Shown: one piece after another, positions 1 through 6,585 of the stretch | Position numbering within the stretch: the first letter of the stretch is position 1 | Layout: the number at the start of each line of letters is the position of its first letter | Origin: Pseudomonadales bacterium | Lineage (GTDB): Bacteria; Pseudomonadota; Gammaproteobacteria; Pseudomonadales; Azotimanducaceae | Direction: 5' to 3' | Length of the DNA stretch: 8,092 nt | Assembly (NCBI GenBank): GCA_022448765.1 | Contig: JAKUTI010000113.1 | Coordinates: forward strand, 1-8,092 | Made by a program: the position numbers and the translations under genes | Notes under the pieces: model-generated | The model's input: only the letters and a program-made list of their open reading frames with translations | Told to the model about the DNA's origin: nothing | Database searches by the model: none

Positions 1-48
1 GCCTCGCTATCCGATGCGCTTGAAGCCATCTCAACCATGATTCGGTGA
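1..48 (+). CDS. Possible C-terminal end of an unidentified gene, cut by the window edge
   Basis: Reading from base 1, the frame is open for 15 codons and ends with TGA at 46-48. The tail would read ASLSDALEAISTMIR, a helix-like end with no recognisable motif. It would converge with ettA, leaving 31 bp between them. An open run this short is expected by chance, and a second frame is also open for 12 codons, so this is only a guess. No function can be given. Confidence 0.22.
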   Translation, partial: ASLSDALEAISTMIR

Positions 49-79
49 GGGCCGTTTAATTTACATTTCGTGGGGCCAA

Positions 80-1792
80 TCAGCGCGAGAGGGGCTTGTA
101 TGTGGTCCTAGTAGGTCCAACGTCGGCACCAAGCTCTGTGCGTCTATCCTGAAGGTCCTTTTCGTACTGGGAGTAATTTCCGTCAAAAAACGTAATCGCG
201 CTATTCCCTTCAAACGCTAGAATATGGGTTGCGATGCGGTCGAGAAACCAACGATCGTGCGAAATGACTAAAACGCTACCTGGAAAGTTTGCCAGAGCCT
301 GCTCCAACGCTCGCAGTGTTTCGACATCGAGATCGTTGGTCGGTTCGTCTAGAAGAAGGACGTTTCCCCCGCAGCGAAGCACTTTGGCGAGATGGACGCG
401 ATTTCGCTCTCCCCCAGAAAGCTGACCAACGCGCTTCTGCTGATCGGGACCGCGAAAGTTAAACCGACCCACGTAAGCCCGAGAATTAATTTCGTAGTTA
501 CCAACGCGGATTGTGTCCTGTTCTGCTGCAATTTCTTCCCAAACGGTCCTGTTGCTTGAGAGCGAATCGCGGGATTGATCGACGTAGGCGAGTTCGACGC
601 TGGAACCGAACGCGAATTCTCCATCGTCGGGTTTGGCTTCACCCGTCAACAGTTTGAAAAGAGTTGTTTTGCCGGTCCCGTTCCCACCGATAATGCCGAC
701 GATGGCCCCCGGTACGATTTCAAGCGTGAGCTTGTCGATTAACAGATGGTCGCCATAACTCTTGGACAACGAAGATATTGAGAGTACTTGGTCCCCGAGT
801 CGAGGCCCCGGCGGGATGTACAACTCAGCTGTTTCATTACGCTTCTGCACCTCGACCGACATAAGTTCATCGAAGCGCTGCAGGCGCGCCTTGCTTTTGG
901 AATGTCGCCCCCGGGGATTTGTTCGCACCCAATCAAGCTCTGCTTTGACAGCTCGTTGTCGAGATTGTTCCGAACGTGCCTCGATTTCGAGACGCTGTTC
1001 TTTTGCTTCAAGCCAGGCCGTATAGTTTCCCTCGAAAGGAATGCCTTTGCCCCTATCGAGTTCGAGTATCCAGCCCGCGACGTTGTCGAGAAAATAACGA
1101 TCGTGGGTTACGGCGACGACCGTCCCCGAGTAGTCCTGAAGAAACCTCTCGAGCCATGCGACGCTTTCAGCGTCCAAGTGGTTGGTTGGCTCGTCGAGTA
1201 GCAGCATGCTAGGTTTCGCTATAAGCAAAGCGCATAACGCGACGCGACGCCGCTCTCCGCCTGAAAGTGACTCTATTTGAGCGTCCCATGGGGGCAATCG
1301 AAGCGCATCCGCGGCGACCTCAAGGGATCGCTCTAGCCCCCAGCCATCCAAAGCCTCAATTTGATCGGTCAACTCGCCTTGTCTTTCGATAAGGCGGTTT
1401 ATTTCGTCATCGTCGACAGCTTCAGCAAAACGATTGGATACGGTTTCAAATTCCTCAAGCAAGCGGATCGTGTCTTTGAGCCCGAGCTCAATGTTTCCAC
1501 GTACATCGGTGGTGGGATCGAGTGAGGGTTCTTGGGGCAAGAAGCCAACTTTTAGGTTCTTTTGCGGGCTTGCGTCGCCATCAAAGTCGCGGTCCACGCC
1601 GGCCATGATACGCAGCAGTGACGATTTCCCGGAGCCATTCAATCCCAGTACCCCGATCTTTGCGCCGGGAAAGAAAGACAGTGAGATGTTGTCGAGAATT
1701 TGTCGACCTGGGGGGACGGTTTTGGAAACTGCTTGCATGGTAAAGACGTACTGCGACACGCAAAACTCGGGCTTTAGCTGAGAAGTGGACAT
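80..1792 (-). CDS. ettA: Energy-dependent translational throttle protein EttA (ABC-F ATPase)
   Basis: EttA is a cytoplasmic ABC-F protein without membrane segments. In E. coli it binds the ribosomal E site and gates the first elongation steps according to the ATP/ADP ratio. With the ATG at 1792 the protein is 570 residues (E. coli about 555). It has two ABC domains: Walker A GLNGSGKSS at 50-58, signature LSGGE at 176-180, Walker B ending DEPTNHLD at 200-207; then GGNGTGKTT at 369-377, LSGGE at 458-462 and DEPTNDLD at 482-489. Switch histidines lie in THD (229-231) and SHD (511-513). The arm insert lies around 95-145 and the basic linker around 260-325. Near-identity to E. coli over long stretches, such as ISLSFFPGAKIGVLGLNG, supports EttA over Uup or YheS. 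The start is uncertain: GTG at 1759 gives VSQYVFTM, in register with E. coli MAQFVYTM, and neither site has a clear Shine-Dalgarno. The frame stays open up to an ATG at 1921, inside glyA, which is unlikely. It is transcribed divergently from glyA. Confidence 0.95.
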   Translation of the reverse strand: MSTSQLKPEFCVSQYVFTMQAVSKTVPPGRQILDNISLSFFPGAKIGVLGLNGSGKSSLLRIMAGVDRDFDGDASPQKNLKVGFLPQEPSLDPTTDVRGNIELGLKDTIRLLEEFETVSNRFAEAVDDDEINRLIERQGELTDQIEALDGWGLERSLEVAADALRLPPWDAQIESLSGGERRRVALCALLIAKPSMLLLDEPTNHLDAESVAWLERFLQDYSGTVVAVTHDRYFLDNVAGWILELDRGKGIPFEGNYTAWLEAKEQRLEIEARSEQSRQRAVKAELDWVRTNPRGRHSKSKARLQRFDELMSVEVQKRNETAELYIPPGPRLGDQVLSISSLSKSYGDHLLIDKLTLEIVPGAIVGIIGGNGTGKTTLFKLLTGEAKPDDGEFAFGSSVELAYVDQSRDSLSSNRTVWEEIAAEQDTIRVGNYEINSRAYVGRFNFRGPDQQKRVGQLSGGERNRVHLAKVLRCGGNVLLLDEPTNDLDVETLRALEQALANFPGSVLVISHDRWFLDRIATHILAFEGNSAITFFDGNYSQYEKDLQDRRTELGADVGPTRTTYKPLSR

Positions 1793-1856
1793 TTTGAGGG
1801 ATGATCTGGGCGAAGCAAGTGGCATCTGCGATTGACCCGGTTTTGGGCACGGGGCC

Positions 1857-1867
1857 TGGTGTAAGAT
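1857..1867 (+). promoter_or_regulatory. Possible -10 region for glyA
   Basis: TAAGAT at 1862-1867 matches four of six bases of the sigma-70 -10 hexamer and sits about 30 nt before the glyA ATG at 1899. A TG dinucleotide lies nearby at 1857-1858, though not at the exact extended -10 spacing. No good -35 lies 16-18 bp upstream; TTGACC at 1832-1837 is 24 bp away, which is too far. If real, transcription would begin near 1874 and exclude the alternative glyA ATG at 1866. This is weak pattern evidence only. Confidence 0.25.
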
Positions 1868-1898
1868 GCGCGCTGTCAGGAGATTTGAGCGGAATGGA

Positions 1899-3155
1899 AT
1901 GTTCGATAGCGGCGCAACCATCGAGGGGTTTGACGAAGAAATCTGGTTAGCGATTCAGCGTGAAACTGTGCGTCAGGAAGAGCACGTCGAACTCATTGCC
2001 TCAGAAAATTATGCGAGCCCCAGAATCTTGGAGGCGCAGGGCAGTGTATTGACGAACAAGTACGCGGAAGGCTACCCCCGGAAACGCTATTACGGCGGTT
2101 GCGAGAATGTTGATCGAGTCGAAGAGATCGCGATCGAAAGAGTGAAGATGTTGTTTGGGGCCGATTACGCCAATGTTCAACCCCACTCGGGTTCACAGGC
2201 CAACGCGGCGGTATATCTCGCGTTATTGGAACCTGGCGACACCGTTCTAGGCATGAGCCTTGCCGATGGAGGACACCTCACGCATGGTGCTTCGGTAAAT
2301 TTTTCGGGGAAGTTGTACAACGCCATACAATATGGCCTTGATGCTGAAACGGGAGAAGTCGATTACGCAAGCGTAGAACAATTGGCGGCACAACATCGTC
2401 CCAAACTCCTAATGGCAGGCTTTTCCGCGTACAGCAGAACGATGAATTGGGCGCGATTTCGTGAGATAGCCGATTCAGTTGGCGCTTATCTTGTGGTCGA
2501 TATGGCCCACGTGGCCGGATTGGTAGCTGCCGACCTTTGTCCCAATCCCGTGTCGATAGCCGATGTGACGACGTCCACCACCCACAAAACGCTTGGGGGA
2601 CCAAGGGGCGGCATAATCCTGGCTCGCGCCAATACCGACATAGAAAAGAAACTCAATTCGGCTCTCTTTCCCGGCTCTCAGGGTGGACCACTCATGCATG
2701 TCATTGCGGCCAAGGCGGTCTGTTTCAAAGAGGCGATGACGGAGGAATTTCGGTCATATCAGCAACGTGTTTTGGACAACGCTCGGGTGATGGCTGGTTC
2801 GTTCCAGGAACGAGGGTATAAGGTTGTATCGAACGGGACCGATAACCACCTATTTTTGCTTGATCTAGTGGATAACGGCATTACTGGAAAGGCGGCGGAT
2901 GCCGCTCTCGGACGAGCCAACATCACGGTCAATAAAAATGCAGTTCCCAACGATCCTCGATCGCCCTTTGTTACTAGCGGTCTTCGGATCGGCTCTCCAG
3001 CAGTTACCCGGCGTGGGTTTGGAGAGCAGGAATGTCGAACGTTGACGGGTTGGATGTGCGACATCCTTGATGACATAGATAACGACAACATGATCGGAAC
3101 CGTCCAACGACGAGTTATCGAGCTCTGCAAGGGATTCCCCGTTTACGGGAGCTAA
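1899..3155 (+). CDS. glyA: Serine hydroxymethyltransferase
   Basis: This cytoplasmic PLP enzyme interconverts serine plus tetrahydrofolate with glycine plus 5,10-methylenetetrahydrofolate, the main one-carbon source. From ATG 1899 it has 418 residues, matching E. coli GlyA (417) with alignment along the whole length. Landmarks are ELIASEN at 31-37, NKYAEGYP at 53-60, VQPHSGSQAN at 93-102, VDMAHVAGLVA at 200-210, the PLP lysine K230 in TTHKTLGGPRGG, and NAVPNDPRSPFVTSG at 347-361. A longer form from ATG 1866 would add 11 residues (MRAVRRFERNG) not seen in E. coli, so 1899 is preferred. CAGGAG at 1878-1883 lies 15 nt before this ATG, rather far, while a GGA at 1891-1893 is 5 nt away. Two conserved positions differ: LADGGHLTHG where E. 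coli has LAHGGHLTHG, and TMNWARF where E. coli has VVDWAKM. It heads the rightward gene series, with nrdR starting 9 nt downstream. Confidence 0.98.
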   Translation: MFDSGATIEGFDEEIWLAIQRETVRQEEHVELIASENYASPRILEAQGSVLTNKYAEGYPRKRYYGGCENVDRVEEIAIERVKMLFGADYANVQPHSGSQANAAVYLALLEPGDTVLGMSLADGGHLTHGASVNFSGKLYNAIQYGLDAETGEVDYASVEQLAAQHRPKLLMAGFSAYSRTMNWARFREIADSVGAYLVVDMAHVAGLVAADLCPNPVSIADVTTSTTHKTLGGPRGGIILARANTDIEKKLNSALFPGSQGGPLMHVIAAKAVCFKEAMTEEFRSYQQRVLDNARVMAGSFQERGYKVVSNGTDNHLFLLDLVDNGITGKAADAALGRANITVNKNAVPNDPRSPFVTSGLRIGSPAVTRRGFGEQECRTLTGWMCDILDDIDNDNMIGTVQRRVIELCKGFPVYGS

Positions 3156-3164
3156 TGATTTCTC

Positions 3165-3623
3165 ATGCATTGTCCATTCTGTAGTGATCAAGATACGAAG
3201 GTCATCGACTCGCGTTTGGTGGCAGAAGGTGACCAGGTCCGCCGCCGCCGCGAATGCCTGACTTGCAGGGAGCGATTTACCACATTTGAAACCGCGGAGC
3301 TCGTGATGCCTCGCGTGATCAAAAGTGATGGTGCTCGCGAGCCGTTCGACGAGGCTAAATTGCGGGCGGGTCTTTTACGTGCTCTGGAAAAACGTCCGGT
3401 GGACACCGAGGAGGTTGAGACGAGTATCAGTCGGATCCTTCACGAATTGCGGTCGACGGGTGAGCGCGAAGTGCCGTCTCGCTTGGTTGGCGAAACGGTA
3501 ATGAAAGAGCTCAAAAGGGTAGACGTCGTTGCCTACGTTCGGTTTGCGTCGGTGTATAGGGATTTCCAGGATGTAAGCGAGTTTCAGGACGAGATAAGTA
3601 AGCTCAAACTGGAACTTGAATGA
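3165..3623 (+). CDS. nrdR: Transcriptional repressor NrdR
   Basis: NrdR senses the dATP/ATP balance and represses ribonucleotide reductase operons by binding NrdR boxes. The 152-residue length is typical. An N-terminal zinc ribbon is complete, with C3 and C6 (CPFC) and C31 and C34 (CLTC), and is followed by RERFTTFE at 36-42. An ATP-cone domain occupies about 49-139, beginning MPRVIKSDG and including VVAYVRFASVYRDF. The C-terminal tail is acidic and lysine-rich. The ATG at 3165 follows the glyA TAA by 9 nt, and GGGAG at 3147-3151 could serve as a ribosome site although its spacing of 13 nt is long. Its last codon and TGA overlap the ribD start by 4 nt (ATGA). No nrd genes lie in the window, so its targets are elsewhere. 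Confidence 0.98.
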   Translation: MHCPFCSDQDTKVIDSRLVAEGDQVRRRRECLTCRERFTTFETAELVMPRVIKSDGAREPFDEAKLRAGLLRALEKRPVDTEEVETSISRILHELRSTGEREVPSRLVGETVMKELKRVDVVAYVRFASVYRDFQDVSEFQDEISKLKLELE

Positions 3624-4690
3624 GGGACTCGGCGGTGGATCGGTTATACCTCCGCTCGGCCATCGCGTTAGCCGAAAAGGGTCTCTTTTCGGTCACTATG
3701 AACAACCCCAGAGTCGGCTGCCTTTTGGTAAAGAATGGCCGGGTCGTTGGTCGAGGGTGGCACCGGGAAGATGGTGGCCCGCATGCCGAAATCAATGCGT
3801 TAAATGACGCCACCGAAGACCCAAGAGATAGTACGGCTTATATTTCGCTTGAACCGTGTTGTTGGGAAGGGCGAACCTCAGCATGCACAGCGGCGCTTAT
3901 CGATGCGGGGATTGCTCGGACGGTGATTGCTGGAAGAGATCCTCATCCCCGTGTTGCCGGCGGAGGTGTACGAGCGCTGTTGGAAGCGGGCATCGAAGTG
4001 ACGGAAGAAGATTTGTCCAAAGAAGCGCAAGCGCTAAATCCCGGCCCGGGCAAGCGTGCTGAACACAAACGACCGTTTGTTCGGATCAAAACGGCGATTT
4101 CGATGGATGGAAGAACAGCGATGGCTGACGGGCAGAGTCGCTGGATAACCGGTGAGGCAGCGCGCGCTGACGTGCAGTATTGGCGGGCTCGCAGTGCCGC
4201 CATTATCACCGGGGTCGGCACCGTTATCGCGGACGACCCTATGCTTAACGTACGTGATCAACGCTTTGGCAATGCGGAGCCTATCCGCGTCGTTGTTGAT
4301 ACGCGGGGACGAACACCTCCAAAAGCCGCACTTTTCGGGGAGAAGGGTCGGGTTGTGATCGCCTGCTCGAAAGGGGTTGAACCCATTGATCGCGCAGAGA
4401 TGTGGGAACTGCAAGATGGTCCGAATGTCGATTTGCCGATGCTTCTAGACGCCTTGTCGGAACTTGGTTGCAACGAAGTACTTGTCGAAGCTGGTGCGAC
4501 GTTAAACGGTAGTTTCTTAAAACAAGGACTTTGGGACGAAATGATCGTCTATGTGGCACCACGCCTCATGGGCGAAACAGCGAAACCCCTAGCGGCACTT
4601 GGTTTCAACACTATGGGTGAGACGGTGTCTGCCACCGTTAAATCTGTAGAGACTCTGGGCCCCGACATTCGCATCATCTATACGCCGTGA
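3620..4690 (+). CDS. ribD: Bifunctional riboflavin biosynthesis deaminase/reductase RibD
   Basis: RibD performs two successive riboflavin steps: deamination of the diaminohydroxy-ribosylamino-pyrimidine phosphate and NADPH-dependent reduction of the ribosyl side chain. The 356 residues contain both domains. The N-terminal cytidine-deaminase-like domain, about 1-145, has HAE at 55-57 and zinc cysteines C80 and C89 with the usual spacing. The reductase domain, about 152-356, begins RPFVRIKTAISMDGRTA and contains the segments SRWITG (173-178), DDPMLNVR (205-212) and VEAGATLNGSFL (289-300). The segment after C80 reads CWEGRTSAC, where E. coli has SHHGRTPPC, so the conserved histidine is tryptophan and the two prolines are Ser-Ala. 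The ATG overlaps the nrdR stop (ATGA), and its own TGA overlaps the nusB GTG. ribE, ribBA and ribH, which often follow in this cluster, are absent here. Confidence 0.96.
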   Translation: MRDSAVDRLYLRSAIALAEKGLFSVTMNNPRVGCLLVKNGRVVGRGWHREDGGPHAEINALNDATEDPRDSTAYISLEPCCWEGRTSACTAALIDAGIARTVIAGRDPHPRVAGGGVRALLEAGIEVTEEDLSKEAQALNPGPGKRAEHKRPFVRIKTAISMDGRTAMADGQSRWITGEAARADVQYWRARSAAIITGVGTVIADDPMLNVRDQRFGNAEPIRVVVDTRGRTPPKAALFGEKGRVVIACSKGVEPIDRAEMWELQDGPNVDLPMLLDALSELGCNEVLVEAGATLNGSFLKQGLWDEMIVYVAPRLMGETAKPLAALGFNTMGETVSATVKSVETLGPDIRIIYTP

Positions 4691-5118
4691 CGTCGCCCAA
4701 TGTGGATCCGCGTGCGCGTAGACGTGCTCGTCGAGCCCTTCTGCAAGCGTTGTATCAAGCACAGCTCGCGGGAGCCGACGCAGCGGCGATGTGCAGTCAG
4801 TTCCGTCAAAGTGGGGCGCTCGATCAGGCAGACACAACTTTTTTTGATGAGTGTCTGCATCAGATCCTCCAGACCAGCACCAAGCTTGATGGGGCGTACC
4901 AGCCTTTCTTGGATCGTTCAAACGACAAGCTTGGATACGTCGAGCGGGGCGTGCTTAGAGCAGGTACGTTTGAACTCTTGGAATGTGCCGACGTTCCATT
5001 TCGAGTCGTGATAAACGAATGGGTCGAGTTGGCCAAGGTTTTTGGGGCAGAGCAGAGTTTCAAGTTCGTTAACGGTGTGCTGGATGCTGTGGCACGCGAC
5101 GTAAGGGGCTCGGACTGA
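4687..5118 (+). CDS. nusB: Transcription antitermination factor NusB
   Basis: NusB is a small all-helical RNA-binding protein. With NusE (ribosomal protein S10) it assembles on boxA RNA to prevent premature termination, mainly in rRNA operons. The product has 143 residues (E. coli 139). It shows the basic N-terminal RRRARRALLQALYQAQL (11-27), VERGVLRAGTFELL (86-99), PFRVVINEWVELAKVFG (104-120) and KFVNGVLDAVAR (126-137), all family-typical. The start is GTG at 4687, overlapping the ribD TGA by 4 nt (GTGA). There is no visible Shine-Dalgarno in the preceding 20 nt, so translation probably depends on ribosomes finishing ribD. Its TGA at 5116-5118 shares one base with the thiL ATG. In E. coli nusB also precedes thiL. 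Confidence 0.97.
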   Translation: MTSPNVDPRARRRARRALLQALYQAQLAGADAAAMCSQFRQSGALDQADTTFFDECLHQILQTSTKLDGAYQPFLDRSNDKLGYVERGVLRAGTFELLECADVPFRVVINEWVELAKVFGAEQSFKFVNGVLDAVARDVRGSD

Positions 5119-6068
5119 TGGACGAATTCGAACTGATCGAGGAAATTGTGGCGCTATTGGGCGACACGACCCTGGGAGAAGGCATCGTCGTGGGTCCAGG
5201 TGATGATGCCGCGGTACTGTCGATTGATTCGGACGAGCAACTCGTCGTAACCACCGACGTTCTAATTGAAGGGAGGCATTTCCCGTCAGAGTCGAGAAGC
5301 GATCTGATTGGTTATCGAGCTATAGCGGTTAATCTCTCCGACCTCGCGGCGATGGGTGCCGAACCGCGTTTCTTGACCGTAGCTTTAACGCTGGATCACG
5401 TTGAGCACGAGTGGATTCGAGGTTTTGCGAAAGGTATTGCTTTTTGTGCGTCGAAATATGGCGCCAAGATTGTTGGGGGAAATATTGCGCGGGGAGCTCT
5501 CTCGGTGGCGGTCACCGCGATTGGTGTTGTTCCAGAACGACAGTGTTTACTACGTTCGACGGCGCAGGTTGGCGATGACATTTACGTTACGGGGAGCGTA
5601 GGGGCCGCGTCCTCCGCGGTGAAAGAAGGCTTGAACATTCCCACGCTGGGAATACACGAATTGTGGGCACAGAGGTTTGACGCCGTCGCTTATCGGTACT
5701 TTATGCCGGAGCCGCGGCTGCAAATGGGGGTTGCGCTACGGGACGTAGCCTCCGCGGCGATCGATATCAGTGACGGCTTGGTCGCCGATCTCGGTCACGT
5801 TACTCGTTTAAGCGGTGTTGGAGCGGAGATCGAACTAGACCAGGTGCCCGTCTGGGAATCTTTGGACCCAGGGTTTGCGATTTCGGGGAGCGATGATTAC
5901 GAACTCCTTTTTACGGCGCCGTCGAAGAGTTACGAGAGGATTTTGCGGCTGGCCACTGGGGTTGGTACCGACGTCTCCCGGATAGGAAAAGTTACAGCCA
6001 GCGACGTCGTGACCGTCCGCGGTGAAGTTGATTCTGCCGAGTTGCTAAAGGGATATCGCCATTTCTAA
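5118..6068 (+). CDS. thiL: Thiamine-monophosphate kinase
   Basis: ThiL phosphorylates thiamine monophosphate with ATP to make thiamine diphosphate, the active cofactor. The 316 residues belong to the PurM/AIR-synthase-like fold. Visible motifs are the N-terminal ELI start, GPGDDAAVL at 26-34, TTDVLIEGRHF at 45-55, AVNLSDLAAMGAEPR at 70-84, DIYVTGSVG at 154-162, AIDISDGLVADLGH at 214-227 and SDDYELLFT at 258-266. Two motif variants are seen: GGN at 120-122 where E. coli has GGD, and GSDDYEL where E. coli has GGEDYEL. The metal-handling motifs GDD, LSD and DISDG are otherwise intact, so activity is expected. The ATG overlaps the nusB stop by one base (TGATG), and a good ribosome site, AAGGGG at 5103-5108, sits 9 nt upstream. 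Confidence 0.97.
   Translation: MDEFELIEEIVALLGDTTLGEGIVVGPGDDAAVLSIDSDEQLVVTTDVLIEGRHFPSESRSDLIGYRAIAVNLSDLAAMGAEPRFLTVALTLDHVEHEWIRGFAKGIAFCASKYGAKIVGGNIARGALSVAVTAIGVVPERQCLLRSTAQVGDDIYVTGSVGAASSAVKEGLNIPTLGIHELWAQRFDAVAYRYFMPEPRLQMGVALRDVASAAIDISDGLVADLGHVTRLSGVGAEIELDQVPVWESLDPGFAISGSDDYELLFTAPSKSYERILRLATGVGTDVSRIGKVTASDVVTVRGEVDSAELLKGYRHF
6047..6053 (+). promoter_or_regulatory. Shine-Dalgarno-like AAAGGGA ahead of pgpA
   Basis: AAAGGGA lies in the last codons of thiL, 7 nt before an ATT at 6061 that is in frame with pgpA. It is about 31 nt before the TTG at 6085. A second, shorter purine run, AAGGG at 6067-6071, lies 13 nt before the TTG. The first site favours the ATT as the true start; the second weakly supports the TTG. 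See the pgpA entry. Confidence 0.35.
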
Positions 6069-6084
6069 GGGCTTCACCGCTAAA

Positions 6085-6543
6085 TTGCTGAAGGATCCCC
6101 GGGTATTAATTTGTTCGGGCTTCGGTGTGGGCTTTATGCCCGTCATGCCGGGTACCTGGGGCTCTGTTCTCGGTGTCGGTCTATGGTGGGTCGTGTTCAG
6201 CGAGTTGCACCCCGCACTATCAATTCTTGTGATTGCTCTCGCCATTGGCTTCGCGTGGTTCGTCATTGATCAAACGTGCCGCGCGCACAACGTGAAGGAT
6301 GAACCAGCCATTGTCATTGACGAAATCGTGGGTCAATGGGTCGCGTTGTTATGGGTACCGAAATCGCTTTGGGCTGTCTGCCTGGCTTTTCTGGTATTTC
6401 GTTTTCTCGACATCGTCAAACCATGGCCTGTGTCTTGGGCAGACAGGTCGGTCCCTGGGTCGCTGGGAATACTTCTCGACGACGTCATTGCAGGTATAGG
6501 AACCTGCATCCTGATTCATGCTTTGATTCGTGTCGTTGGCTAA
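6085..6543 (+). CDS. pgpA: Phosphatidylglycerophosphatase A
   Basis: PgpA is an inner-membrane phosphatase that removes phosphate from phosphatidylglycerol phosphate to give phosphatidylglycerol. With the TTG at 6085 the product has 152 residues (E. coli 172). Family motifs are GFGVGFMPVMPGTWGS (12-27), IDEIVGQWVAL (78-88), FRFLDIVKPWPVSWADR (105-121) and the C-terminal LLDDVIAG (130-137). Hydrophobic segments lie at about 26-38, 43-61, 84-107 and 127-149, consistent with a small membrane protein. There is no ATG in the N-terminal region. The frame is open upstream to a stop at 6046, and an ATT at 6061 with a better-spaced ribosome site would add eight residues (I/M-SKGFTAK) and overlap the thiL stop. 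The gene ends 42 bp from the converging ispA. In E. coli pgpA likewise follows thiL. Confidence 0.95.
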   Translation: MLKDPRVLICSGFGVGFMPVMPGTWGSVLGVGLWWVVFSELHPALSILVIALAIGFAWFVIDQTCRAHNVKDEPAIVIDEIVGQWVALLWVPKSLWAVCLAFLVFRFLDIVKPWPVSWADRSVPGSLGILLDDVIAGIGTCILIHALIRVVG

Positions 6544-6585
6544 TTAGAGCGGAGCGCTCGGCAATCAAAATGTGCGTTGCGCCGA

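Noticed and set aside
788..1201. 137-residue plus-strand open frame inside ettA
   Set aside because: It is antisense to a strongly conserved ABC-F gene and has no motif; it is a shadow frame.
1832..1837. TTGACC as a -35 box for glyA
   Set aside because: It is 24 bp from the only reasonable -10 (TAAGAT), well outside the usual 16-18 bp.
1866..1898. Longer glyA from ATG 1866
   Set aside because: It adds 11 residues absent from the family, and a likely -10 (TAAGAT) overlaps this ATG. The 418-residue form matches E. coli length.
1793..1921. N-terminal extension of ettA to the ATG at 1921 (43 extra residues)
   Set aside because: It overlaps the glyA start, has proline/serine-rich low-conservation sequence and no counterpart in E. 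coli EttA, and it would leave no room for the divergent promoters.
4034..4414. 126-residue minus-strand open frame inside ribD
   Set aside because: It lies fully opposite the conserved RibD reductase domain and shows no recognisable features.
6552..6559. GAGCGCTC palindrome between pgpA and ispA as a terminator
   Set aside because: It has no loop beyond its own centre and no T-run on either strand, so it does not look like an intrinsic terminator.
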